Source of the DNA: Chloroflexota bacterium
Lineage (GTDB): Bacteria > Chloroflexota > UBA11872 > UBA12225 > JAJDUF01
Direction: 5' to 3'
Length of the DNA: 64,000 nucleotides
NCBI GenBank assembly: GCA_022826725.1
Contig: JAJDUF010000016.1
Span: 434,001-498,000 of the forward strand
Under the pieces are notes generated by a model, which made no database searches, was not told the origin of the DNA, and worked only from the letters and a program-made list of their open reading frames with translations. This document shows positions 46,919 through 56,875 of the stretch, one piece after another. Numbering within the stretch: position 1 is the stretch's first letter; each line of letters starts with the position of its first letter. The translations under genes were made by a program, and so were the position numbers.

Positions 46919-49687
46919 ATGAGCGTGAGGGTCACTGTTGACGGTCGTGAGGTCGCGGTGGCGGAGACGGCCACCGTCCTCGACGCAGTACACGCGGCCG
47001 GCATCGAGATTCCCCATCTCTGCAAAGATACCGACCAGCCGCCTATCGGCGCGTGCCGGACCTGCTTGGTTGAGGTCGAGGGCGGACGCGGCTTTCCGGC
47101 CTCGTGCCACACACCGGTGCTAGACGATATGGTCGTCCGCACACGCGGCGCGGTGCTCGAACGTATTCGCAACGGTGTCCTCGCACTCACGCGGGCGATG
47201 CAGCCGGCAGAACTGGCGGCGCCGGCCGGCGGTGTAGGCCGGGAGCTTGGTGATACACTCGATCTCTTCCGGCTGGCCGAGCCGCTCGACAGCCTGGACC
47301 CCAAGCCACGGCCGGACATGGACGACAGCAATCCCATCTTCCAGTTGAACCACGAAGCCTGCATCATGTGTGGGCGCTGCACCACGGCCTGCGAGGATAT
47401 TCAGCACATCGGTGCCATCTCCATCGCCGGCACGGCCCAGCAGACCCACATCGCCCCCTTCATGGATCAAGACCTGATTGACTCGATCTGCACGACATGC
47501 GGCCAGTGCGTCTCGGTCTGTCCCACCGGGGCACTGCACCCCAAGCCGACGCGCCCCAAGGTGGCCCGCGAGGTCAAGAGCGTGTGCGCCTACTGTGGCG
47601 TCGGATGTGGCATCACGATGCAGATAGACGAAAATGACCGCCTCATCAACGTACACGACGACCCCACCAACCAGTCCAGCCAGGGGATGCTGTGTGTGAA
47701 GGGACGCTTTGGCCTCACCTTCATCCAGCACGAGGATCGCCTGACCACGCCGCTAATCCGCAAGAACGGCGTGCTCACCGAGGCGTCCTGGGATGAGGCG
47801 CTGGATTTGGTGGCGGAGAGATTTGCCGAGTACCGCGGCTCGTTCGGCTCACTCGCCTCAGCCAAAGCCACCAACGAAGATGGCTACGTGCAGCAGAAGC
47901 TCGTCCGCTTGCTGATGGGTACCAATAACATTGACCACTGCACGCGGCTCTGCCATTCCCCATCGGTCGAGGCGATGATCGCGCAGCTCGGCAGTGGAGC
48001 AACCAGCAACTCCTACGCCGACTACCGCAACGCCGGCTGCCTGATGGTCGTGGGCAGCGACACCGGCTCCAACCATCCGGTGATTGCCTCGCAACTGCGC
48101 CAGGCTATTGACGAACGTGGCGCCGAACTGATTGTGGTCAACCCCAAGCGCATTGACCTCTGCAACTACACCGACCTGTGGCTGCGACCCAACCCCGGCA
48201 CCGACGTGGCACTGTTCAACGGACTCGCGCGCGCGGTGCTCGACGCGGGATTGGCCGACGAGGACTTCATCCGCGAGCGGACGGAGGGATTCACGGCGCT
48301 GGAAACGGCCTTAGCGGATTACAGTCCCGAGGTGGTCGAGCAGATTACCGGTGTTCCCGCCGCAGACATCCGACGCGCGGCGACGCTCTTCGCGCAACCG
48401 CCGTTTGGCGGCTCCTGTCTCATCTGGGGCATGGGCATCACCCAGCACACGAACGGCACCGACAATGCCTCGGCGCTGCTCAACTTGGCCCTCGTCACCG
48501 GCCAGATCGGGAAGCCGGCCACCGGCGTCTCGCCGCTGCGGGGGCAGAACAATGTCCAGGGCTGCGGCGACGCGGGCTGCATCCCCAATAAGCTGCCCGG
48601 CTATCAGAGTCTGACCGACGATACACGGGGGCCGTTCGAGCGGCTCTGGGCGGGACCGTTACCCAGCGAGGAAGGTCTCGTCGTCACCGACATGATGGCG
48701 GCAGCAGCGCGGGGTGACCTCGCCTGTATGTACATTACCGGGGAGAACCCGTTACTCAGCGAGCCGTATCTGGCGCACGCGCAGCAGGCGCTGTCGAACT
48801 TGCAGTTTCTCGTGGTGCAGGACATCTTCCCCCACGAGACGACCGCGCTGGCCGACGTGGTGCTCCCGGCCACCTCCTTTGCCGAAAAGGAGGGCACCTT
48901 TACCAACAGCGAACGGCGGGTGCAGCGGGTGCGGCCGGCCATCCCGCCCGTCGGCGACAGCCGGCCGGACTGGTGGATCGTCTGCGAGGTCGGCAAACGA
49001 TTGGCGCAGCGGCTGGGCATGGACCCGGGGCAGTTCGAGTACACCGGTCCGGCAGCCATCTTCGACGAGCTAGCCGCGCTCACCCCGTTTATGGGCGGTT
49101 TGTCACATGAGCGGTTGGACCGCGAAGGTGGTATCCAGTGGCCCTGCCCAACATCCGATCACCCTGGCACGGCGCGGCTCTACACGGACTCCTTCCCGGT
49201 GGGCAAGGCCAAGTTCGTGCCCGTAATCCAAGGCCCACCGGCAGCCGAGCTCCCGTCGCGGCGGTTTCCGCTCATCCTCAACACCGGCCGCACGCTCTAC
49301 CACTGGCACGGCGGGACCATCACCCGCCGGGCCAAAGGACTGCTGGCACGGGCACCTTATCTGGAGGTGGCGATCAACCCCGAGGATGCCAAAGCAGCCG
49401 GCCTGAGCGACGGAGACGACGTGCGCGTGATCTCGCGGCGCGGTGAGCTGGACGGGAGGGTCATCGTTACCGAGACTGTGCATCCCGGTGAAATCTTTGT
49501 CCCTTTCGTCAAGCTGCAAGAGTCTGCAGCCAACTTCCTCACCAACGCCGTCTTCGACCCCCAGTCGAAGATTCCCGAATACAAGGTCTGTGCCGTGCGG
49601 ATCGAAAACCCAGCCGCCCCCGCGCGCTGGCGCCGCGGTCGCCGGCGCATGGGCCTGCCGGTCGGCACGCGCCGAGGGAGGGACTAG
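46919..49687 (+). CDS. fdhA: Formate dehydrogenase alpha subunit (molybdopterin, NuoG-like N-terminus, Cys form)
   Basis: 2Fe-2S ferredoxin N-terminus, CIMCGRCTTACEDIQ and CTTCGQCVSVCPTGAL clusters, VCAYCGVGCG; active-site region HCTRLCHSPSV; GRTLYHWHGGTITRRAKGL. Confidence 0.94.
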   Translation: MSVRVTVDGREVAVAETATVLDAVHAAGIEIPHLCKDTDQPPIGACRTCLVEVEGGRGFPASCHTPVLDDMVVRTRGAVLERIRNGVLALTRAMQPAELAAPAGGVGRELGDTLDLFRLAEPLDSLDPKPRPDMDDSNPIFQLNHEACIMCGRCTTACEDIQHIGAISIAGTAQQTHIAPFMDQDLIDSICTTCGQCVSVCPTGALHPKPTRPKVAREVKSVCAYCGVGCGITMQIDENDRLINVHDDPTNQSSQGMLCVKGRFGLTFIQHEDRLTTPLIRKNGVLTEASWDEALDLVAERFAEYRGSFGSLASAKATNEDGYVQQKLVRLLMGTNNIDHCTRLCHSPSVEAMIAQLGSGATSNSYADYRNAGCLMVVGSDTGSNHPVIASQLRQAIDERGAELIVVNPKRIDLCNYTDLWLRPNPGTDVALFNGLARAVLDAGLADEDFIRERTEGFTALETALADYSPEVVEQITGVPAADIRRAATLFAQPPFGGSCLIWGMGITQHTNGTDNASALLNLALVTGQIGKPATGVSPLRGQNNVQGCGDAGCIPNKLPGYQSLTDDTRGPFERLWAGPLPSEEGLVVTDMMAAAARGDLACMYITGENPLLSEPYLAHAQQALSNLQFLVVQDIFPHETTALADVVLPATSFAEKEGTFTNSERRVQRVRPAIPPVGDSRPDWWIVCEVGKRLAQRLGMDPGQFEYTGPAAIFDELAALTPFMGGLSHERLDREGGIQWPCPTSDHPGTARLYTDSFPVGKAKFVPVIQGPPAAELPSRRFPLILNTGRTLYHWHGGTITRRAKGLLARAPYLEVAINPEDAKAAGLSDGDDVRVISRRGELDGRVIVTETVHPGEIFVPFVKLQESAANFLTNAVFDPQSKIPEYKVCAVRIENPAAPARWRRGRRRMGLPVGTRRGRD

Positions 49688-49772
49688 GCCAGGCCGGGCC
49701 ACCTTCTAAACTGCTTTGGCGATATCGCCACACCGACAGTACGACATGATTGGGCGGATGACTGATTAGCGC

Positions 49773-50228
49773 GTGTATCTGGATACGAGCGCATGGTTTC
49801 GTCCCTTTGACGATCTCACTATCGAACGCAATCACCGTGAGGCACGAGCAGTAGTCACTTGCTTACGACTGGCAGAATCCGGTCTTGTCGAGGTCGCCTG
49901 CTCGCCGATGCTCCAGTACGAGGTACGACAGACTCCGCATTCCGTACCTCGACAACTGGTCTTGCAACTCTTGGCGATCTGCACGGTCGAGATTCTGTAC
50001 AATGAGCGCGTACAACAACATGCACAGGGTCTTGTCACGACTGTTGGCCTACGCCCGAGAGACAGCTTGCACCTGGCGTTCGCGGCCAAGGCCGACGCAT
50101 TGTACTTTGTGACCACTGACGATCAACTCATCAGGCGGGCCCAGGATATTGTGCATACTCTGGGTAAGTCAATGTTCATTATCACTCCCGACCGGGTACT
50201 GGAGGAATGGAATCGTGACCACAGCTAG
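49773..50228 (+). CDS. PIN domain protein (VapC-like)
   Basis: VYLDTSAWFRPFDD; GLRPRDSLHLAFAAKADALYFVTTDDQLIRRA; GTG start. Confidence 0.85.
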   Translation: MYLDTSAWFRPFDDLTIERNHREARAVVTCLRLAESGLVEVACSPMLQYEVRQTPHSVPRQLVLQLLAICTVEILYNERVQQHAQGLVTTVGLRPRDSLHLAFAAKADALYFVTTDDQLIRRAQDIVHTLGKSMFIITPDRVLEEWNRDHS

Positions 50229-50457
50229 GAAGCAGGCATCCGCAGGTCTACCTGTCTCCGATGAAGAGTTACGACTCGAGGGAATCCGTGCGGTTCTCCA
50301 TCGTTACGGTCCAGCTGCGGCAGCGCGCCATGCCATGCTGACGTATGAAGGACAGACCGATCACACCGCGCTTATCCGCCGCCTGCGTGATGCTGACCCC
50401 GCTAGCCTCGACGACCTTGTCGCCGAGATTCAAGGTACTGCGGCAGACGGAGCGTAA
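50215..50457 (+). CDS. Putative partner/antitoxin of the upstream PIN protein
   Basis: GTG start overlaps PIN stop by 14 bp; VTTARKQASAGLPVSDEELRLEGIRAVLHRYGPAAAARHAMLTYEGQTDHTALIRRLRDADPASLDDLVAEIQ. Confidence 0.6.
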   Translation: MTTARKQASAGLPVSDEELRLEGIRAVLHRYGPAAAARHAMLTYEGQTDHTALIRRLRDADPASLDDLVAEIQGTAADGA

Positions 50458-52057
50458 ACCGGGCGCCAGGGTGGATGTTCTCGGCTCCGACGGTGCCTCC
50501 GTGGGCCGCGGCAATGGCCCGCACAATCGCCAGCCCCAGGCCGTTGCCCGGCCGTAACGTGGCGTTACGACCGCGGTAGAAGCGGCTGAACAGGTGGGGC
50601 AGGTCAGCCTCCGGAATGCCACTGCCATCATCCGTCACGGTGACCGTTACCCATCCCGCTTTCAGCTGCAGCGCGACCTGCACCTTCCCGCCGGCCGGAG
50701 TGAACTTGACCGCATTGTCCAGCAAGTTGCCCACCGCTTGCCGGAGTTGCCCAGCCTCGCCGCAGAGCGTCACCGGCTGCGGCGGCACCGCCAGCGCGAA
50801 GTCGAGGCCGGCTTGCTCTGCCTGCGAGGCATATAGCTCGGCCACCTCGCGGATCAAGACGACCGCGTCAACCGCGCCATGCGCCGTCTCGGCGGCGGCG
50901 GCCTCGATGCTGGAGAGGTCCAAGAGGTTGGTTGTCAAGGTCTCCAGGCGGCTGACCTGCGACTGGGCGCGCACCGTCAGCGTCTCTCGACGCTGCCGGG
51001 TTGCTTCCTGCCCCAACAGCTCCAGGTTGGTCTGGAGGGCGGTCAACGGCGTGTGCAGCTCATGGGCCGCATCGGCAACAAAGCGACGCAAGGTCAGGAC
51101 CGTGCTTTCGACGCGCTGGGCCATCTCGTTGAAAGCGGCGGCGAGCTGCCCTACCTCATCCCGACGGCTCACATCGGCGCGCGTGCCGAGGTCACCGCTT
51201 GCCATCCGTTCGGTGACGCGCGTGAGATCGAGTAGTGGTCTGGTCAAGCGGAGGCTGATGAGCCAACCGACGGCCGCGGCGAGCACTACGGCTATGACAC
51301 TGGCTACCGCCCAGACCCAAATAACACCGGTCAGCACTTCCCGGCCGATATCCGGCCCGTCCGACAACTCAAGAAAGCCGCGCAGTTCCCCTTGGGGGTC
51401 GTAGATCGGCTGGCGGAGCACCATGTCGGAGCGCGGAGCGCCCAATTGTGATTCCGGCACCAATCCAAAGCCGAGGCGGGTGGCAAGGCTTTCGCCAGCG
51501 TCCGACGAGCCGAGCTCCAGCACCTGGACCCCGCCGCGCACCACAGCCGCGCGAGATTCGGCATCTCCGCCGAGGACGATGACCTGCCGCACGACCCGTA
51601 CCTCTTCGCGCACGCTGGTGAGCGCAGAGCCGGCGACGGCAATCTCCGTGCGGAACGTGCGCTGCTCCCTGGTCGCCTCCACAACCTGAGCAAAGACGTC
51701 GGACAGCCCGCCAGCCTCAAACACCAGGGAGGTGTTTGCCAATGCCCGCACCGCCTCCGGCGCTCCGGAGTCACCCAGCACCTCGCTCTCGCGGTTCAGC
51801 AACCGTACCCTGGTCTGAGACAGGAAGGACAGGCTTTTGAGCCGACTATCCAGCGTCTCGGCCGATTGCAATGACACCAGCAGCAGGGGAACGAAGTCGT
51901 CCATCGCTTGGACGTTGGCGACGAGATAGCTCACCTCCTGGCGGCGATACGAGTCTCGCAGGATGGCTAGGAGCACACCGCCAAGCGCCAAGGCGGTGAG
52001 CAGGGCAATACCGGCATAGGTGAGCGGCAAGCGCCAGCGAATGGAACCGGGTACCAT
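50402..52057 (-). CDS. Sensor histidine kinase (HAMP, HisKA, HATPase)
   Basis: RRFVADAAHELHTPLTALQTNLELLGQE; NLLDNAVKFTPAGG; VTVTDDGSGIPEADLPHLFSRFYRG; NGLGLAIVRAIAAAHGG. Confidence 0.95.
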   Translation of the reverse strand: MVPGSIRWRLPLTYAGIALLTALALGGVLLAILRDSYRRQEVSYLVANVQAMDDFVPLLLVSLQSAETLDSRLKSLSFLSQTRVRLLNRESEVLGDSGAPEAVRALANTSLVFEAGGLSDVFAQVVEATREQRTFRTEIAVAGSALTSVREEVRVVRQVIVLGGDAESRAAVVRGGVQVLELGSSDAGESLATRLGFGLVPESQLGAPRSDMVLRQPIYDPQGELRGFLELSDGPDIGREVLTGVIWVWAVASVIAVVLAAAVGWLISLRLTRPLLDLTRVTERMASGDLGTRADVSRRDEVGQLAAAFNEMAQRVESTVLTLRRFVADAAHELHTPLTALQTNLELLGQEATRQRRETLTVRAQSQVSRLETLTTNLLDLSSIEAAAAETAHGAVDAVVLIREVAELYASQAEQAGLDFALAVPPQPVTLCGEAGQLRQAVGNLLDNAVKFTPAGGKVQVALQLKAGWVTVTVTDDGSGIPEADLPHLFSRFYRGRNATLRPGNGLGLAIVRAIAAAHGGTVGAENIHPGARFTLRLPQYLESRRQGRRG

Positions 52058-52141
52058 GACGTTTTTCTTAGCCTCCTCCGGGCCGCTCCCGGCAGGTGCG
52101 TGGGCCTGGATTCCCGCGCCAGCGGGAATAACGGCGGCGGA

Positions 52142-52840
52142 CTAGCCGACCAGCCGGTAGCCGGTGCCGGGTACGGTGAGGATGAGTGCCGGGTGGCCGG
52201 GATCACGCTCGACCTTCTCCCGCAACCGGCGCACGTGGACGTTGACGGTGCGCTGGCTCTCGACCTCGGCGCTGTAACCCCAGACCGCATCCAAGATTTG
52301 AGCGCGACTGAGCGCTTGGCCAGGATGCTGCGCCAGATACACTAACAGCCGGAACTCGGTAGGTGTCAGGTTGACCAAGTGCCGCCCACGCCACACCTGC
52401 GCTCGACTGCGATCAATCATGAGATCGCCAGCGTAGAGCACCTCGGCACCGGCGACGGATAGCTCGCCATAGGCGCGGCGCAATAGTGCCCGGACCCGCG
52501 AAAGCAACTCACTTAGGCTGTACGGTTTCGTGACATAGTCATCGGCGCCCATCTCCAGCCCGAGCACCTTCGCCGTCTCGTCTCGCCGGACGGTCAACAT
52601 CAGAATCGGTTGGCGCAGCTTAAGCTCGCGGAGCTGCCGGCAGAAGTCGAATCCCGAACCGTCGGGCAAACGCACGTCGAGGATGATGAGCTGCACCCGG
52701 CCGCTTTGCGCGTAGGCGATGCCAGCGGCCCCGGAGGAGCGCCAGATCACCTCATAGCCTTCCTGCTCCAGCCCGTCTTGCAAGCTCGTGGCTACCGCCG
52801 AGTCGTCCTCGATCACGAGAATGCGCGTGGATTGATTCAT
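52142..52840 (-). CDS. OmpR/PhoB family response regulator
   Basis: RILVIEDDSAVATSLQDGLEQEGYEV; LIILDVRLPDGSGFDFCRQLRE; VLGLEMGADDYVTKPYSLSELLSRVRALLRR; winged-helix C-terminus. Confidence 0.96.
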   Translation of the reverse strand: MNQSTRILVIEDDSAVATSLQDGLEQEGYEVIWRSSGAAGIAYAQSGRVQLIILDVRLPDGSGFDFCRQLRELKLRQPILMLTVRRDETAKVLGLEMGADDYVTKPYSLSELLSRVRALLRRAYGELSVAGAEVLYAGDLMIDRSRAQVWRGRHLVNLTPTEFRLLVYLAQHPGQALSRAQILDAVWGYSAEVESQRTVNVHVRRLREKVERDPGHPALILTVPGTGYRLVG

Positions 52841-53034
52841 GGCTGCACATGCGCTAAAACGACGACTACACTAGGTAGAGAATCCAGGTGTTGCCTCAAC
52901 TCAGATCGCTCGGCAGAAGCACCTTCTCTGCCAAGAGTATAGACCGTCCTCATGGGCCGGGGCGGGACCTACCGACAGGCGATTATGCGGTGGGGTAGAG
53001 TGATCACCTGAAGCCGGGACTCGGGCCGGAGTAG

Positions 53035-53964
53035 CTAAGAAGCAGTGGTGGCAGAGGAGGCCGCGTGGTGGGTTTCCAACGGCTCCACATGCACCACCAG
53101 CTCCGTAGCCGGCAGTGCTGCGCGGACGGCCTGCTCGATCTTGGTGGCACGCCGGTGCGCCTCGTGGACGCTGTGCTCGCCAGGGACCAAGACGTGGACA
53201 TCCGCGAACTGGCGCGCGCCGCTGCGCCGTGTGCGTAGCTCGTGGAAGGTCATCCCCGGCTCCAGGCAGTCCTCAATCGCTTGGGCGATCACCGCCGTAT
53301 CCGACGGGGGCAAGGCCATGTCCATCAGCCCCTGGAAGGAGCGCCAGAGCAGGCGTCCCCCGGTACGCAAGATATGGAGGCCGACTGCTAGGGCCAAGAG
53401 CGGGTCCAGCCAGGTGAGGCCGGTCAGGAGCACCAGCCCCAGCCCGGCGACTACCCCCACGGTTGTCCAGACATCGGTCAGCAGATGCTGGGCCTCCGCC
53501 TCCAGCGCGATAGAGCGGCTCCGGCGGGCAACGCGCCGGAGCACCTGTGACACGGCCAAGTTAATGGCCGCCGCACCGAGCGAGAGTGCCAGGCCGGTAC
53601 CGAGCGACGTCAGTGGCGCAGGATGGAAGAGGCGGGAGCCGGCCGCAACGAGGATGCCACCACCCGCGAGCAGGATCAGCACTCCTTCAATACCGCTGGC
53701 AAAGTACTCGATCTTGCTGTGACCATAGGTGTGCTCGCGGTCGGGCGGATGCGCCGCATACCACAACGCGAACAGCGCCATCAGCGCTGTGGCGAGGTTG
53801 ACGAGCGATTCGCCGGCATCGGAGAGCAGCCCCACCGATCCCGTGAGCCGGACGGCCGTGAGTTTCAGGGCAATCGTAACCAGGGCCGCAGCCACGGAGA
53901 GCAAGGCCCACCGCGGGAGCGGCATACCACGAGTACTGTCAGCCGCCGCACTATGCCCTTGCAT
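53035..53964 (-). CDS. Cation diffusion facilitator family transporter
   Basis: VGLLSDAGESLVNLATALMALFALWYAAHPPDREHTYGHSKIEYFASGIEGVLIL; C-terminal VHVLVPGEHSVHEAHRRATKIEQAVRAAL. Confidence 0.94.
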   Translation of the reverse strand: MQGHSAAADSTRGMPLPRWALLSVAAALVTIALKLTAVRLTGSVGLLSDAGESLVNLATALMALFALWYAAHPPDREHTYGHSKIEYFASGIEGVLILLAGGGILVAAGSRLFHPAPLTSLGTGLALSLGAAAINLAVSQVLRRVARRSRSIALEAEAQHLLTDVWTTVGVVAGLGLVLLTGLTWLDPLLALAVGLHILRTGGRLLWRSFQGLMDMALPPSDTAVIAQAIEDCLEPGMTFHELRTRRSGARQFADVHVLVPGEHSVHEAHRRATKIEQAVRAALPATELVVHVEPLETHHAASSATTAS

Positions 53965-54112
53965 TGGGTCATATCGCTCTCTTTCTGTGCTATAGCGTAC
54001 CAAAAATCACCCAAAGGCGGCTATATCCACACAGAAAATATTAATGCAAAGTAATAGCAACTGCGTTATGGTGATACCGCTGACGTGCGGGGCGGCGAGC
54101 CTGCGCGGTGCG

Positions 54113-55231
54113 CTAGGGGAAGGTGATGCCGAGCTTGATGAACTGCTCGGGGTGCCGGTCAATAGCGGCGTAGGCGGCGGCGCTTTCATCGAACGGCACA
54201 ACCGGCGAGACAATCCCCTCCGTCCGCACGCGACCGTTGAGGAGCCAGCGTAGCCCCAGGTCGGCGAGGCGGTGCAGGTCCCAGGCCGGATAATCGCGTG
54301 CCGGTAGGCTCTCGGCGCGCACCGATACCAGCGTGAGCTGGTTGAGGTGGAACTCGTAGCCCAGGTGAACACCGCTGGCATCGCGGCCATAGAACGAGAT
54401 GACGCAGACGGTGCCGCCGAAACGGGTGGCGCGAATGGCCTCGTGCAGCGCAGCGGGATTGCCGCTGACCTCGACCGCGACATCCACCCCGCGTTGTCCC
54501 CATTGCGTCGGCCGGTCGGTGTAGCCGCCCACGACGTGCGGAAACGGCGCGGCCGGCTCGTGCTGCCGGCTCGCCGGGACAGTCAATTCGCGGATGGCTT
54601 GCCCCACGTCGCCGGCCAGCGGGTCAAGGGTAGCATCGGCGCCGAGCGCCAGCGCGAGGTCACGCCGCGCCTTGATCGGGTCCACTGCGATCACTTGATC
54701 GGCACCGGCCAGGCGGGCCAGCTGCACGGCCATTTGACCGATGGCGCCCAGCCCGAACACCGCTACGCGGTCGCCCAACCGGACGTTGCCCTCACGCAGT
54801 GGCAAGGCCATGACCAGCGGATCGAGGCAGACGGCCGCCGGCGGCGTCAGGCCAGCCGGCAGCAGGTCCACGCGGCCGGCCTCGACCGTGTGCGTCTCGC
54901 GGATGGGCAGGTGTCCGAAGACCCGATCACCCACACTGAACTCGGTCACGGCCGCGCCCACCTCCGTCACGACGCCGATAGCCATGTTGCCCAAGGGGGC
55001 CGGGCGAAAGGTCTGCTCCGCTCCCGGTGAGAGGAGCACGGGCATAAAGCAGCCCCACGCCGCGTCATAGCGCCGGCCAGTGTGCCCGGCACGGTAACTC
55101 ACCATCTCGGTACCGTGTTTGGGCGCGGCGAACTCGGTGCGGATGCGAATCTGCGTATCCCCCAGCGGCGGCTCGGCGTACTCGCGGAAGCCCGGCGTGC
55201 GGGGGGCGACGGTGACTAGCTCGCGCGGCAT
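54113..55231 (-). CDS. Zinc-binding alcohol dehydrogenase family protein (MDR)
   Basis: VGAAVTEFSVGDRVFGHLPIRETHTVEA; VAVFGLGAIGQMAVQLARLAGADQVIAVDPIKARRDLALALGAD. Confidence 0.92.
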   Translation of the reverse strand: MPRELVTVAPRTPGFREYAEPPLGDTQIRIRTEFAAPKHGTEMVSYRAGHTGRRYDAAWGCFMPVLLSPGAEQTFRPAPLGNMAIGVVTEVGAAVTEFSVGDRVFGHLPIRETHTVEAGRVDLLPAGLTPPAAVCLDPLVMALPLREGNVRLGDRVAVFGLGAIGQMAVQLARLAGADQVIAVDPIKARRDLALALGADATLDPLAGDVGQAIRELTVPASRQHEPAAPFPHVVGGYTDRPTQWGQRGVDVAVEVSGNPAALHEAIRATRFGGTVCVISFYGRDASGVHLGYEFHLNQLTLVSVRAESLPARDYPAWDLHRLADLGLRWLLNGRVRTEGIVSPVVPFDESAAAYAAIDRHPEQFIKLGITFP

Positions 55232-55419
55232 CGGTTCCTACTCTCCAGCTGCGTGTCTGCCGACGATGGTGCCATATGCGCGATCTGCGGTGCGCCGGAC
55301 CGCCAAGGAACCTACGCTCGTCGCCACCTGCAGCACGGTCGCCGGCGCGTGCGGTCGTCTGTTCAACCACCGATACAGCTTATACTGAAAGTAGAGACAC
55401 GCACGGATGCGGAGGCAGG

Positions 55420-56844
55420 ATGCTCCCGATTGGCGACGAGAACCTCGGCCGGCGGCGGCGACCGTTTGTCAACTATGCGCTGATCGGGACGTGCATTGCG
55501 GTCTTTGCGCTACAAGGGCTGGCGTCGGGCGATTCGGAGGCCTTCGTCCGTACCTGGGGGCTGGTACCAGCGCGATTGCTGGACGACGGACCGTTCGCCG
55601 CGTACACGCTCATCACCCACATGTTCCTCCACGGCAACCTCCTCCACATCGGCGGCAACATGCTCTTCCTCTGGGTGTTCGGTGACAACATCGAGGATGA
55701 GTTCGGGCATATCCCCTACTTGCTGTTCTATCTGGGTACCGGTGTCCTCGCCGGCCTGGCGTCGGTGGCGCTGCGCTCCACGTCCGACGTGCCGGGGATC
55801 GGGGCGTCGGGGGCCATCTCCGGGGTGCTCGGCGCATACCTGGTGTTGTTCCCGCTCAACGAGATTCGTGTGATTATTCTGCATCCCTTCACCGTGCTGC
55901 TCTGGCTCGGCTCGATCTTTCTGCAAAATCGCCCGGAACTCCCCAAGATCGGTATAGCGGCGCTCTACGTGCTGCTGTTCTACGTCATCTACAACTTCAT
56001 GGGGGCGCTCATGGGCATCATCAGTCCTTCCAGAGTGGACTCGGTGGCCCATTTGGGCGGCTTTCTGGGAGGGTATCTCATCGTGCTCATCCTGCGGAGG
56101 CGTTTCGGTCTGTGGCCGGATACGACGATGGAGACCGATGGGCCAACTGCGTCCTTACGCACCGGGATGACCGACCGCCGGGCCGAAGCGGAGCGGTTAC
56201 AGGCAGTGGGTAACTGGGCGGAAGCACGCGAGACACTGGAAGCTGCACTGAAACAGGATGAGTTGAGTGAGGATGTACGTAGCAGCGTCTCTGCACACCT
56301 CCAACTGGCCGAAGTCTTGGCACAGCAAGGAGAGTTAGAAGTTGCCGCAGAGCACGTCGCTGCCGGGCGAGCATTAGCCCAGGCGCACGAGTACGGTGAC
56401 TTGGTGGCGCACGCCGACCTCGCGGCCGGGCACGTGGCACGTCAAGCAAACGATGCCGCCGGTGCCGAGCGGCTCCTGCAGCAGGCGCTCGCGTGGGCAC
56501 GCGCCGAGACCATCCACGTCCTTCCGGCGGCGCAAATCGTGCTGGCGGCCGCCGAGCTTGCCGACCGGCTGAGGCCGGCCGAGCAAGGACTGGCGCTGCG
56601 CCGCGAGGCGGTGCAAATGCTCATTCAGGCCCGCGACCGGCGCAGCGCGGTTGACGTATTAATAGAGATCGGCGCGCGGCTAGCTGCGGCGGGAGATACG
56701 GCCGGCGCCTATGCCGCTCGGCGCGAAGGGTTGCGCCACGCGCGAGCAATCTACTATCTTGATGCCGTCGAACGCCTGAATGCGGAGCTAACGGCGCGCC
56801 AGGCGAGTTCCAACCGCGAACCGCCGGAAGACCGGCGAGGGTAG
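55420..56844 (+). CDS. Rhomboid family intramembrane serine protease with C-terminal helical/TPR-like region
   Basis: THMFLHGNLLHIGGNMLFLWVFGDNIED; GIGASGAISGVLGAYLVLFP; AHLGGFLGGYLI; then ~240 aa Ala/Glu-rich helical repeats. Confidence 0.92.
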   Translation: MLPIGDENLGRRRRPFVNYALIGTCIAVFALQGLASGDSEAFVRTWGLVPARLLDDGPFAAYTLITHMFLHGNLLHIGGNMLFLWVFGDNIEDEFGHIPYLLFYLGTGVLAGLASVALRSTSDVPGIGASGAISGVLGAYLVLFPLNEIRVIILHPFTVLLWLGSIFLQNRPELPKIGIAALYVLLFYVIYNFMGALMGIISPSRVDSVAHLGGFLGGYLIVLILRRRFGLWPDTTMETDGPTASLRTGMTDRRAEAERLQAVGNWAEARETLEAALKQDELSEDVRSSVSAHLQLAEVLAQQGELEVAAEHVAAGRALAQAHEYGDLVAHADLAAGHVARQANDAAGAERLLQQALAWARAETIHVLPAAQIVLAAAELADRLRPAEQGLALRREAVQMLIQARDRRSAVDVLIEIGARLAAAGDTAGAYAARREGLRHARAIYYLDAVERLNAELTARQASSNREPPEDRRG

Positions 56845-56875
56845 CGGTCATCTCGGAGGAGCGAGGTATAGCGCG

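Noticed and set aside
52100-52135. Small hairpin (ttcccgcgccagcgggaa) between response regulator and histidine kinase
   Set aside because: Probably another short intergenic repeat; single copy seen here so no stronger call made
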